Made by a program: the position numbers and the translations under genes
Shown: piece after piece, positions 33,694 through 46,029 of the stretch
Numbering within the stretch: the stretch's first letter is position 1
Layout: every line of letters starts with the position of its first letter
The notes under the pieces: model-generated
Told to the model about the DNA's origin: nothing
What the model saw: only the letters and a program-made list of their open reading frames with translations
The model's database searches: none
Assembly (NCBI GenBank): GCA_037501455.1
Contig: CM074856.1
Span: forward strand, 20,853,001-20,917,000
Direction: 5' to 3'
Length of the DNA stretch: 64,000 bases
Source: Lantana camara
Taxonomy: Eukaryota > Streptophyta > Magnoliopsida > Lamiales > Verbenaceae

Positions 33694-36600
33694 CCTCGGT
33701 TGCAAAACCGGGGTTCCTTGAGTCGTGTCGTGTCAGGTGTAGGTCGAACGGCTTAGGAACAACATGTCAACGTGTGCATCGCATTGATCATGAGCATTGT
33801 TATTGAAATTTGATATGGAAAAACTTATTATTAAATGTGTTTAACTTAAAATTTTGTTAATTTATGTGTTACATTTTTCATTAATACGTGCTCTTGGTGC
33901 TAATTGTGTGTCATATGCACGTACTAACGGGCATGCATTATATTTGAATTGAATTGTGAATTGTAGGATATTAATATAACCTCAAACCACGGCCAATCCT
34001 CAAAACCACAACAACTTGCAACGGGCTCTCTCTAAAGTGTGGATGTTTGCTTCGGATATTTAGAATAATACGGGTAATCGGTGACCCTTATGATAAGATT
34101 ATAGGTTGAGAGTTCGAGCTCAAAAAGGGAATTAAATTTTGGGTGAAGATTTTGAACGAATGAAGTAATAGTACGAGGTTGTGATGTTTATATCCACAAA
34201 ATAAACACCTACCTCCTTATATCGCGAAGGGAGTCGATCAACCGGGCATGAGATTCATTTAATTCAAGAAGGAGGCGAATCAATACTTGAAGGTATCAAA
34301 TGTTTACAACATCCGGGTTTAGAAGACCAAAGAAGAAAACTTGAGTTGAAAGAAATGATCCGAATTGAAGCTAAAGACCGAGAAGCTTAATTATGGAAAA
34401 AGGGAATTTATAATTTTTAAAATAAAGAGGAATTTGGTGTAAAGAAATATGTCGAGATACTTAGGGTTTTGGAATGAGGCTAGTGGAAGAAGCTAGAGAC
34501 CACTTCACTTTCGGAATTACAAAAGGATGACCAAGATACTCGAATCAACCCCTAAATTCGTCAATTCAACCCGGAGTGAGAATGAAAGCATCCGATCTTG
34601 GAAAGTTTATGAAGTTGCTCGACCACGAGAAATTCTTTAAGGCTAGAGCGAGAAGGTTTTGGTCAAGATAACAATTGCGGTAAAGAAGCGGATAAGAGAT
34701 GAGTGAGATACTTTGGATGCTAAAATAAATCTTAGATTGGGTTGGAGACCAAACAATTTTGGATTCATGAAGGTGACAAGTAGAGGAACCAAGCAATGGC
34801 ATAATCCCTATAAATCTATGGGAAGTCAAGGTACCCAAACTGATATTCAAGTTTGATAACTTGATCGAAACGGAACACTATGATCATACAATCATGGAAG
34901 CCAAATCCATTCACTTTTATGAACTTAAGAAGAAGGAAATATAGAGACTATGATTAAGGTGACGACTATGGTGGAAATCCTACAATTTGGGATCGAAATT
35001 TGGGGAGACTAGCGCTACCGATTCCGTGAATGTGAAAGGATTGGAGTTTAATGGAAACTTTGGATTTGGGGCCTCACAAGAGGATTAAGGAAGTAAAAAG
35101 GAACTTGGAAATTGGCATTTGGGAGGATTGAGGTATCAAGATGTTCGGGTATAGAAAATTCGAATTTAATAGCAAACACGGACCTTGGAAACATGGATGG
35201 ATGCAAGGAGAATTAAAGAAGTTACAAGACCGTGGGTAAGCAAGAAGTGGTTGATGAGCTCAAGGTCAAAGGATCAAATTGTCAAGCTAAAAGCTTACCA
35301 CCATGGTGACAGGTTTAATATATTCATGGCACGTGCATCATACTTCGCTTTAAATTAATTACTCTTCTATATTTCTATATGTGTGCATACATCTTTACAT
35401 TAAATACTTGTTCTAATGTGTTGCATCCTTATATGTTGGCTATGTGCATGGGCATCTTAATCCAACATGCATGGTTTAGTGTTTACTTGATAGGAACTTT
35501 CTCCACTCCATTCCTCAAGTGTTACTCCGACCGAGCCGCATCCGATTTGAGATAAGAGGACAATTGGATTGCAAAGTGTGTGGAACAAAAGGAAAGAGGA
35601 AATATCGAGGCTCGGGAAAACAGAGCTTGAGGGTAGAATAGAAGAAGTAGGTTGTTATCTTTACCAAAAATCACTTCAACGTAAATATGAATAATGTCAC
35701 CGGACACGTAGCTTGACTAGGACCTTTATACCAAGGAAGTTGAAGTTAAGAAGTTGGGAATCCCATATTCCATAAGTGATAGAACAAGTTCAAAGGGGTG
35801 AGATAGAATCTCTTAAGGGGGAGAGCCGACCTAGAAGAATGATAGTTGGTAACTTCAGTTGAAGAATCAACCTCCTTGATTTCTTGTTATGAGACTTCCA
35901 AGTTAAATCTTCCAAGATTAAAAGGATCATAGATAGCATAACGTGTCTTCAGCTTGGAGACATGGGACTGTGAAAGAATTTTAAGAATTGGCAAGGAAAG
36001 TATTGGGTAAAAGGGAAGCTAATCGGATCATCATATTCCATGATAGATGAAGTTAGAATCAACTTAAGTGATGAAAATAAGAGTTACTTTGGAAGAGGAA
36101 TACTTAGAAGGAAAACACACAACATGAAAGATGGGTTATCATCTCGTCGGGCGTTTTTCCAGGATTAACCGGGGAAGTTATTGGGATTGGAGAATGGAAA
36201 TTGAGCTACTAAAGATTAACTCAAGTATTCAAGTTGGAGGTTAGAACTTGAGCATTTAAAAGCTAACTTGAACAACTAAGAAGGTCGAATAATAATCGAG
36301 GTGGACAACGAGCTATTTGGGTAACGATCAAGTACACACTAAAAATTTGAGCTTCGGACTATGGTGTTTAGAGAAGATAAAGGAAAAGATTATGTGATGA
36401 AGATCGGGTGGTTATTTAAGTATTGAATACATCGGGGATTGCAATGCCTGACACTATGGAAGGAATCAAGTGTTGAATCGGATCACTACAATATAAGATT
36501 CTCGAGCGTCAGTGAACGGTACATTTAGCATCCATGGCATATACATACATACAACTTTATTTCGAATAATTTTATGATGCTAAGTGCTTGGATTACTTGT

Positions 36601-37042
36601 TGTATTAACTGTTCTTGTATGAGTGATTCTCGATGTATTTGATAACTCCTACTTGTTTCTTGTGTGGTTGTGACATGATTGTTTATTTAATTGTTGTTTT
36701 GAGAGTTTGAGAGTTTCTCGTTCTTTTTCTGTTTGAGAGACGGGGTTCTCTCGTTGTTGTTCGAGAGACGGGGTTCTCTCGTTGTTGCTTGTGAGAGACG
36801 GGGTTCTCTCCTTGTTGTTCGAAAGACGGGGCTCTTTCATTACTTGCTACCTGATTAGACTTTCGAGTGCTTAGGCTTCGGTGAGTTAAGGGTCGTGATT
36901 TAACAACAATTGAAGACCCCTTGTTGCTTGGAGACCTTTTCCGAACTAATTCTTGACGGGGAGTTGCTAACCCGCATGGGATGAACACGGGAAAGTTTAC
37001 GCAAAGTTCAGAATCAAGGCAGTGGACCTGGGGACAGGTCCT
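33694..37042 (+). other. Non-coding interior of the nested element
   Basis: All six frames are closed at short intervals, and the few short frames match nothing I know. A stretch repeating the polypurine tract lies at 35811-35825 and an inverted minisatellite at 36727-36840. The CA-rich start (about 33975-34030) could be a relic of a gag N-terminus, but I cannot support that. Confidence 0.7.
36727..36840 (+). repeat. About 35-bp minisatellite with inverted arms, four copies
   Basis: There are four copies of GAGAGACGGGGTTCTCTC, or a variant, with GTTGTTG spacers. The arms GAGAGA and TCTCTC enclose a CGGGGT loop. The last copy has changed (AAAGACGGGGCTCTTT), but its arms still pair because both sides changed. 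Confidence 0.85.
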
Positions 37043-37059
37043 TCTTAAGGGGGAGAGGT
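37043..37059 (+). promoter_or_regulatory. Polypurine tract of the nested element
   Basis: TCTTAAGGGGGAGAGG followed by T leads directly into the 3' LTR. The same 15 bases TCTTAAGGGGGAGAG occur internally at 35811-35825. Confidence 0.82.
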
Positions 37060-39962
37060 TGTAACGCCCCGACTTTTCGGCCATACAGGTATGACGTCAT
37101 GAGTGGGTTTAGACTGAGAGTTATGTGACATTTATGTGTTTTAATTGTTAAGTGATCGTTTAACATATTAATTTCGTGAACTAAATTACTATCATGTGAC
37201 TAATATGACTTAGATGATTTATTTGATTATGCTATTTGAATTTGCTTATAACATGCTTACTTGCCAATTAAATATTTATTTCACTTGTGCACTTATTTGA
37301 AATTATATGAAATCCTTGGACTCAATCGAACTTTTAATTGGACCTCAATTATTCACCAACCAAACTTTCGGGACCCAATTGGAGCTTTTAAATTGTAGAA
37401 GGACCAAAGTGTGATTTTCCCTCTTTCCTTCCCTTTAATTCACGATCAAAGTCCCCCCCCCCCCCCCCCCAATCCATTCTTCTTCTTTCATTTCTTCTAT
37501 CAAAAGAAAAGCTCCCAACTCCCTTCCTCTTCTCCTTCTTTGATCGGACCATCAAGCAAGCAAGGAGACAAGAGATTTCTTCAAGCTTTGGCCCAAGAAT
37601 TCAAGCTCCAACCATTTCTTCTTCTTCTCCATCCTTTTCTTCCAAGGTATAAGTGTATATATATGAGTATGTTGGGTGATAACTAGGGTTGGGGAATTCT
37701 TGCTTTATAACTTGAATCTTTGGGTGTATATGCATGAATAGATGATAATCTTTGAATCCTAAGCTTGATTGTTGATATTCTTGGGGCAAGAAGGTATATA
37801 TATATATATGTGGGTTTATGAATTTAGTTGTTTTAATTGTCCTAAACTTGTATTTAATGTTCCTACATAGTATATTGCATGTTTTAAGTGATTTGGGTTG
37901 AGTTTTGAGGTGTTTTGGTGATTTTTGGTCTTCTCCCGCGTTTGTGCCCTGTTTTCTGCATTTTTTTCGCCACTGACCTAAATCCACGAGGGTGGATTTT
38001 TCCTTTTGGAAAAATCCATGGGGGTGGATTTGATGCAGAAACGTTGGACCATCCCCTGTTTTGGCCTGAGATTGTTTTGCTTCGTTCTCCCTCATACGAA
38101 CTCGGATTGACCTGATTTTTGAACCCACGGAAACCTATTGAAGTCTAGAACATCCTCAAATTGGAATAATCTTAATATATTTTTCCATTTATGAGATATG
38201 ATCAATTCATTTTGGTGTCGCGACTTCTTCGACAATCTGCGTTCGTCCAACTTCAAACCTATGCCATTTTCACCTCGCTTTGAACCATGATTCGTGCCAC
38301 ATATCCTTGAAAACCTCTATGTGTCTAGTTTCACCTCCAACAAGCAAAACGTAATTCCAATTTGTCAAACTCAAGTTATACCCAATTTTCTACAGCTTGC
38401 GCATCTTCGTAAATTGTCAATTTTTCCTAACTTTTGCTAAACTTTGCCAAAACTCGTTCTATCGCCTTCCTTGCACCTCCTAGACTCCTTATGTGACTTA
38501 TATGCATTATATACATGCCTAATTGATCCATATGCCTTGTTAACATGTATTGTAATATATTATGAATTGAATGATTAAAACATGTATGTGTCTAAATGGC
38601 TTTATTGGTGTGCATGAACATGATCACATCAACTCATGACATCTTATGATCTATTGTATATTGAAACATGACAAAGAATTTCACGAACACCTCATGTTAA
38701 TGCCGTGCGTCCTAATTGGTTTCATATTGAGTCTCACCTCACCTCTCTTGCACAGATTTTGAGTCCGTTGGAGACGAGGCCGATCCGAGAGGCTCTTGTG
38801 TTCTCCTCTTTGCGGTTAAGGTGGGTTTCTCCTCTACTTAGATAAAACGACCCGATATATCTCCCTATGTGAAAAGTTTTAAGCCAAAGTAATATGATAT
38901 ATATATTGAGTCTTTTATCGAGTAAATGATTGCAAACGTAAAGCCCTTGTTTCTTGAACCTACCAAATGTTTTGGCGAGAATGAATGAATGTTCACAATG
39001 AATGGGGCCCAGGGGCTTGGTGTGAGTGGGGAACCGAGGAGGCATGGGCTGACGGGAAACCCTCACACTAGTCCCACCAATGAACGGCGTAACCGGACCT
39101 CGTTAGGAGTTAGCGAGGAATGGACGCTGAGTGCCATCTGGGGAGTCATGTTCCCCTTTTGGTCAATGAATGGGTGGATGGGCCTTGCAAACCCGCCACC
39201 AACCCGGAGGAAGAAGGTGTAAATGTTATTGAATGCGCACGAAAGAATGATATGCATGAAAAGAAAGAATGAATGAACGAATGAATGTTAATGAATGTTA
39301 ATGAATGTTAATGTAGTACACGAGGTGTTGGTTGGAGATAATGCATGCCCACTCGCCGGGCCATTAATGACCTAATGTTAATGAATTGTTATAATCCCTT
39401 TTGATGATTTCTATTTGCCCACTTGGGAAATCCTTTAAAAACCTCACTTGGGATTATAGCTTGCATGTGATTGTTAAATTCCGTTGTATATTATAATTAT
39501 GCCCTGCTTTTATACCCACCAGTCCCTTTTGGACTGAACCCGTTTGGCTTTTAGTTGTGTTGTGCAGGCGTCAAGGGAGCTAGGCGGGATTTCGAGTCAT
39601 AGGTTTTACTTTCGTCTTTTAACCCTTGTATTTTGGTCTTACACTCGCATTTTGCACGTTGGATCATTGTATTGTTTAAAAATGGAGCGTATTGGTTGTT
39701 TCGAGCCGTGACGGCAATTAGTAATGTTTATGACTTATTTTTGGAGTTTTGATGCTCATTGAATGTATATATGATGTATGTTCGTTTATTGCTTCCGCTT
39801 TAATGTTTATTCTGATTTTATGGTTCAAGGGTTAGTCCCGCCTAGCATAGAGTGTGTGTTTGTCCCCGTTCGCCGTGATTTGGCTCGGGTATGGATCGTC
39901 CATTTCATATTCGGGTCGAATCTCGGTGCGGGGGATGTGACACCTTGCGCTCGGGTGTTACA
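37060..39962 (+). repeat. 3' LTR of the nested element
   Basis: This 2903-bp LTR is nearly identical to the 5' LTR. It includes an 18-C tract of the same length (37453-37470) and the inverted words at 37980-37999 and 38012-38031. Confidence 0.92.
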
Positions 39963-40754
39963 TCCGATGTGCTTGACAACGATGTTATGTACACTCCCCG
40001 TTCCACTAAGAGCACTTGCATCAATGATCCTTTGTGGCGTATTGTTCATAAGCTCCTCACCGCATCTATCTTTGGCCGTGCCCAAAGCACCGGTAATGTC
40101 ACAACTTGGGAGCTCTATGTTCTTTATTGTATGCGGGAGCAAATTATGATGGATGGTACCTACTTGTTGATGGATCGAGTGTTTAATGCTACTCGGCGTG
40201 AGGGTGCGAACCTTGTTATGGGTGGATTTGTGACGACCATTGCACTAGTGCTAGGTCTTGAGCCGGCTGAGCACGAGGCTCCTTTGGATGATGCTATCAC
40301 CGTGAATGCACGTATACTTTTCAACATGGATCTGATTAGACTTTGGGGAGAGCCCTTGAACCATCATGTGGTATTTGGGCCGATGGCGGACCGAGATCGA
40401 TTGACTAGACTGTATGATGAGGGCATTCTTGATCGTAGGAACGTGGAGGAGGTAGAGGTGCCACCTTTTGTTGCACCACAACACGTTGATGACCATGAGC
40501 CTCCCGTTGATGATAATGTGCCTCATTTTGCCGCTCCAGAGCCTCAGGCTGATTTCCCTGACCGCGCCTACTTTGTGGAGCAGTTTCAGAATATGGAATT
40601 GCGTATGACTAGTCTTGAGATGCGGTACACTGAGCATACCACTTCCGTGGATCAGCGCCTTACCACGATGCAGACTGATATCACCGCCGTTCGAGGCGAT
40701 ATACGTGGGATCTACGAGATGCTCAGGACCTTTCAGCCACCTCCTCCCCCTTGA
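39963..40754 (+). pseudogene. ATHILA ORF-1-like gene, 3' part
   Basis: This continues the frame broken at 30766. It contains a conserved block (LWRIVHKLLTASIFGRAQST, GNVTTWELYVLYCM), an acidic Pro-rich linker, a predicted coiled coil near the end (MELRMTSLEMRYTEHTTSV) and a proline tail, with the stop at 40752-40754. The block resembles the ATHILA ORF-1 family. An in-frame extension back into the LTR (to 39891) is an artefact of the insertion. Confidence 0.78.
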
Positions 40755-42339
40755 TTCTCCCCCGTGGTTATATTTTGTTGTTTAGATATTTCAGTTCATT
40801 TTGAGACTTCGGTTCTTGTTGTTGAATATGTGTATTTGACTTGGTATTTTCTGTGTAGAATTCGGCATTAATGGATTCTTATCTTTGACTTTGGCATGTT
40901 TTGGTTTTGTATTGATTTATTCATTTCCTCGTTATTTTTACTTCTATACATGCTTGTTATGCTTGCTTGTGTAGTTGTGATTACAGGATTAGGGATACGT
41001 TATGCATGCCCGTTGCCGGTTTCTTCATAAACAGGGAGTCTCTTGGAACTTTATATCTATTTGCATGAGGACATTGCAATTTCTTAGTGTGGGGGGGGGG
41101 GGGGGGGAATTATTTGATTTCTAATTCATGTATTGTGTTTAGACTTTGCTTATTATTGAGTTTTGCTTTGAATACGCGAATTGACTCTTCTAATTCATGT
41201 ATTGTGTTTAGACTTTGCTTATTATTGAGTTTTGCTTTGAATACGCGAATTGACTCCATTTTTGAAAATTTTTGCTTAGGATGATCGTTGAACTGTTGCT
41301 TAATCAAGTTAGGCTAATTGAATGTGCGAAAACTTGTGTAATTTTTGATAAAGATAGTGTGTTAGCATGCCTTCATTTTTTAGCACTTTGAATGTTTTAA
41401 TGCACTTTGATCCCTTAGAGGAAGTTTATTTCTTTTAAAATAGGCCTAAAATACGATTAGAGTGCACTTTAGTGTCTTTCGAGGTGAAATTTTGAATTGA
41501 TAAAAGATTAGGGAAATGACTTAGGCATTCGTTGTCGGTGGATAAAGCCTTTCATTTGCCTTTTTCACTAAATAACATCGTCCGATTGACCCCATTAAGC
41601 GTTTTTGTTGTGCAAAAATTTCTTTCTAGCCACATTACAAGCCTAAGCACAACAAAGTTTACAATCGACCCTTTTATGTTATCACACCATGCTTGCTCGT
41701 TCGATTTTATGTTGTAGTATCTTTTGACCATTCTTGATGATTCTTGTACGAAAAGAGAGAAAAATATGTAAAGAAAGAAAGAAAAATTGAGAAAAAGTCG
41801 AAAGAAAAGAAAAAGAAAAGAGCAAAGAAAAGAAAAGAAAAATATGCAAAGTGTGAAAAGAAAGAGAGGTATTTGTAAACATCTTAGTGTGGGGGAATGT
41901 GAAATAGGCGAGGAAAGTGTTTGGTCTTGTATTGTAAAACGATGTGAGCTTTGGTATTTAGTCACTTGAATCTATATTTCCATAACCGTAACCCAAGCCT
42001 ACATTACAAGCTCGAAAGACCTTTCGATCCCGAATCTTGAGTCAATTCCATTAGTGGAGATAGGCACGAAGAGTGTATTCGAAGTTGTAAATTAGTGCTT
42101 AAACAAAAGATATAAACCAATCCGAGTGATTGTTGTGCATTATTTCATTCAAATTCACACACTACACAAAGGTATGCTAATTATACTATTTTTGTTGGAT
42201 TTTATACTTGTGATTAGTGCGTTCGATAGGCTAAACTTGAATGTTGTGACGATTTGATGATTGACCTTTGCGAATTTATTCGTTAGTGGATTGACTTTTC
42301 AAGTGTTTGGCATTACTCGAGGACGAGCAATAGTTCTAG
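40755..42339. other. Non-coding 3' region of the Athila-type element
   Basis: It holds a 17-G run (41091-41107), a 69-bp tandem duplication (about 41121-41258) and a 110-base purine-only-like tract (about 41748-41860). The GAGGACGAGCAA segment just before the polypurine tract is typical of Athila elements. No gene is supported. Confidence 0.75.
41121..41258 (+). repeat. 69-bp tandem duplication
   Basis: There are two near-identical copies, each starting CTAATTCATGTATTGTG and ending near ACGCGAATTGACTC. Confidence 0.92.
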
Positions 42340-42351
42340 TGTGGGGGAGTT
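42340..42351 (+). promoter_or_regulatory. Polypurine tract of the Athila-type element
   Basis: GTGGGGGAGTTT lies immediately before the 3' LTR, the usual Athila arrangement. Confidence 0.83.
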
Positions 42352-43787
42352 TGTTAGGTTTATTTTATACCTGTATTTGAGCATGTTTTATGTCATGATT
42401 TGATGGATTTTAGGCCTTATATTGTTATAATTGCTCTTATTTCAGGTATATTATGCTCGGAGATGGTTAAAGTTGAAACGAGGCAAGAAACGAGAGTTTA
42501 GATGCCGAGATTGATAAATTCGTGTGAAGATTCAAATTTCCCTCGCATGGAGGATGGGAACGGCCCTTCCAAGCCCTTTGTATTTTGGGAAGGGCCGTTC
42601 CGGAAAGTCAGCTTTAGTACCTTTGACCGAGGATGGGAACGGCCGTTCCCATCCCAAGCCTTTCCTGGGAACGGCCGTTCCCAGCAGCGCTGGCATTTGT
42701 GGGCGAGGCCGTTCCGCAGGCCGTTCCAGGGGGCGTTTGGTGGACTATTTAAGGCAGTTTTCAGCATTTCTCTTGGGGAGACTCATCTAGGGTTTAATTT
42801 AGGGTTAATTTAGGAGTCTTTTCTAGCTTTATCTTTGATCCTTAGAGCTTTAATTAGATTGTAGTTGTTAATTCCTTTCTAGAACAATCATTTCTTTTAT
42901 TTTCAGTCCTAGTTAGATTTAATTGCTTTAAGTTTGATACTAATGTCTCTAGTTTTGGAACTTGTTCATGTTTTTGAGAGTTTTATTCTTGATATTTGAT
43001 ATTTGGTTTAATTCAATGAATATGCATGTTTTCAGTATGATCTCTATTATTTCCTTGCTTTCTAGTGTTAATATGAGTGGCTAATTTCTTGGGCAAAGGG
43101 GGGGTGATGAATTATGTAGGGTAAGTGTTTGATGAAATGCCTAGGTGGGACTACTTGATCTTATGCTTGTGAAATTGCTTTGTTTGCATGTTTAAGCTTG
43201 ATCACCTTAGATATGAACTTAGATTTGCATGCCAATCGAGAGATTGTATGTTAATTGGATGAAATTTCAGAACACTTAAGTTTTAGGTATAAAGATATTT
43301 AGCCTAATCTTGAGCAATCGAGCAATTGAGTAACCGGGCCAAGCCGCTAGTTATTTTGTTGCACTAGTCTTGTTTGTTTGATCTAATTAATGAGCTAATG
43401 ACCACGAGAGTAGGCTTTAGACTTTGATTAGGTACACGCACTTGACTTCGAGAGGAGCTTGTGTATACTATAGTGATTAGGATTGTGAGATCCTTGTCCC
43501 ATTAAAGCATTAATTGAGCACGAACCTTGCATGATCATTACTACCCCATTGCCACTTAGTTAACTTGGTTTTTCGCTACGTTATTCGCTTCCTAGTTAGT
43601 TCTAGTTTGTTAATCTTAGTTAACTTTCATTTCCGTAAGTAGTTAATTCACTCTTTCTCTCGTCTCGGTCTATAGATTGGTGAAAACATTAGGTAATTGA
43701 TTGATTTACTCCTCCCCGTGGATTCGACCCCTTTTGCTACATTGACTTATTGATGCTTGCACTTGGGCTTTATTAAAACAACCAACA
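42352..43787 (+). repeat. 3' LTR of the Athila-type element
   Basis: This LTR is 1436 bp. Its palindromic words are at 42634-42651 and 42666-42683. Here the second word is a perfect palindrome (GGCC core), while the 5' LTR has GACC. The TAACC target duplication follows. Confidence 0.92.
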
Positions 43788-43881
43788 TAACCTCAATAAA
43801 CAAAAAAAGAAAATACAAAAAATATGATAATTTTTCAATTTATAACGTATTGCAACACTAATGCATAATGGTTTCAAAATT

Positions 43882-43923
<42 letters not shown>

Positions 43924-45341
43924 AAATAAATAAAATAATCTTATAAATATAAATCATGTAGTATAATTTTATAGTTTATTAAACAACTTGTATCATTAAT
44001 TCAACACAAAAATATTAGAATTAATTTATTCAAAAGTTTATAAGATATAATTAATACTATTAGAATTAATTTTATTCAAAAACTTATAACATTATAATTA
44101 TATAGTGATTTATAATTAAAGAAATGTTTGTACAATTATATTTTGATTAGAATTACTTGAAGATAATTAAGAGTTTGATTATAACGAAATATCCTGAAAG
44201 AATATTTAAATATTTAGTATTTTACAAAACTACCCTTAATTATATTTTACTGAAAATCTTACAATAAGAGTATTTTGGTCAATCACAAATAGAATATTTA
44301 CGTATCAATTTAGTATTTTAAAAAAATACCCTTAATTGTATTTTACTATAAAACTTACAATAAGGGTATTTTGACCGATCTCAAAGTTTCAAGAAACCAA
44401 AAACCGAACTCGCACTTTTATAATATATATAGATTAGGGGATTTAGAAAAAATAAAAAGTGTACTGGGAAAGTAAAACATAGAATTTTTAAATAGGGGAG
44501 TTTAGGATAAATTTTAGAGAGAGTTCATTCTTATAATTTACTGTCCCAAAAATTACTAGCAAAACTATTTTGTAGAATTTACCACCAAAACTATTCATTT
44601 TTTTTAGACTTTACTACCTGAGCTGGAAAAGTACCAAAACACCCTCATTTTGGGCATGTGTTGGGCACATGATGCCTTTATCGGAATATTTTGGTCGAAA
44701 AATCCAACTTAGGTGGAAAAGTGTAAAATTTAAAAGTTGAGGTGGTGATCGAAAAAAAAAAAAGAGTATTTAGATGGCAAAGTCTAAAAAATAGAATAAT
44801 TCAGATTAAAAAAAAAAAAACCCCAAAACTTTTTTAAAAAAGGGAGTATATTTTAGCCGTGACCGGGACTTGAACCCAGGACATCCAAAGATGTCAAATT
44901 TGATCAAATCATATTGTTACAACGGCTTACTCTTTCATTTACTGTCTAGTATAGTATTTATCTTTTTGCTACTAATCTAGTTTCATTACCATAACTATGA
45001 AATAATATTAACGTAATAACATGATTTATTTATCCAAAGTCTTGAGTTGGGTGTACGCAGTTGGTACGACTGATTTTATAAGTGAAATGGCGCCTAATCC
45101 CAGGTTTATAAAATTATAAACTATAATTGCATAACTATTTTTTCAAATCGAACGGTTTAGGTTGAATGGTACCATTACATAGCTGGTGGATTGGTGGTTT
45201 GATAGATTATATATATATAATTTTTAGTAAAACTCTTTTATACTCATAATTTTACTTCAATAAACAAAAAAAAAATATAAAGAAAATGACAAATTTTTAA
45301 TTTATAATGTATTGCAACACTAATGCATAATGGTTTCAAAG

Positions 45342-45419
<78 letters not shown>

Positions 45420-45923
45420 AAATAAATAAAATAATCTTATAAATATAAATCATGTAGTATAATTTTATAGTTTATTAAACAACTAGTATAATTAATTCAA
45501 CACAAAAATAATAGAATTAATTTATTCAAAAGTTTATAAGATATAATTAATACTATTAGAATTAATTTTATTCAAAAGCTTATAAGATCATAATTATATA
45601 GTGATTTATAATTAAAGAAATATTTGTACAATTATATTTTGATTAGAATTACATGAAGATAATTAAGAGTTTGATTATAACGAAATATCCTGGAAGAATA
45701 TTTATATATTTAGTATTTTACAAAACTACCCTTAATTATATTTTACTGAAAATCTTACAATAAGAGTATTTTGGTCAATCACAAAAAGAATATTTACGTA
45801 TCAATTTAGTATTTTAAAAAAATACCCTTAATTGTATTTTACTATAAAACTTACAATTAGGGTATTTTGACCGATCTCAAAGTTTCAAGAAACCAAAAAC
45901 CCAACTCGCACTTTTATAATATA
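43788..45923 (+). repeat. Satellite: rest of one monomer plus one nearly complete monomer
   Basis: This continues the monomer cut by Athila and then holds a full monomer from about 44435, with a tRNA-like sequence (44855-44926) and a long TA run (about 45342-45415). It ends in CTTTTATAATATA at the Helitron insertion site. Confidence 0.9.
44855..44926 (-). other. tRNA-like sequence, diverged copy
   Basis: It has the same layout as 16621-16692 with several changes. In the T stem a T-A pair becomes T-G. Confidence 0.5.
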
Positions 45924-45951
45924 CTAGTGAAACGAACGTGTGTTGCACGTT
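45924..45951 (-). other. Helitron 3' terminus: hairpin plus CTAG
   Basis: On the minus strand AACGTG-CAACA-CACGTT forms a 6-bp stem, followed by CGTTTCA and CTAG. This is the expected termination signal for rolling-circle transposition. Confidence 0.75.
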
Positions 45952-46029
45952 TAATCTTTAGTTTATTTAAATAAGGTTGGTTATTATATTTATTAAATAA
46001 ATTAAGGTACTAAAAGTATTCACATCATG

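Larger units (their letters stand above)
30767..39962 (+). mobile_element. Non-autonomous LTR element (LARD-like) nested in the Athila-type element
   Basis: Two long LTRs (30767-33673, 2907 bp; 37060-39962, 2903 bp) flank a 3386-bp interior with an initiator-Met primer site and a polypurine tract. No gag or pol motif is recognisable. I noted about five substitutions and two 2-bp TA indels between the LTRs, so it is young. Flanking pentamers TTTGA (30762-30766) and TCCGA (39963-39967) are probably a target duplication altered at two C/T positions. The layout fits a large retrotransposon derivative mobilised in trans, probably by a chromovirus. Confidence 0.87.
24396..43792 (+). mobile_element. 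Athila-type Ty3/gypsy element lacking RT and integrase
   Basis: The element spans 24401-43787 with a perfect TAACC target duplication (24396-24400, 43788-43792). The LTRs (24401-25835, 42352-43787) differ by about 1% by eye. It has a tRNA-Asp-type primer site, a broken gag-protease, a long non-coding stretch and an ATHILA ORF-1-like gene. About 9.2 kb of its length is a nested element (30767-39962). No RT, RNase H or integrase was found between the protease and the ORF-1-like gene, so it is a non-autonomous derivative that would need Athila enzymes from elsewhere. Confidence 0.9.

Noticed and set aside
33694..37042. Possible hidden gag-pol in the nested element
   Set aside because: I looked for RT (YVDD, YADD), protease and integrase motifs in the short frames and found none.
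41110..41307. 65-codon frames with a repeated peptide on both strands
   Set aside because: They arise from the 69-bp tandem duplication.
41682..41965. Hydrophobic minus-strand open frames that could suggest a membrane protein
   Set aside because: They are the complement of a purine-only-like tract in a non-coding part of the Athila element. Low complexity gives Phe/Leu/Ser runs.
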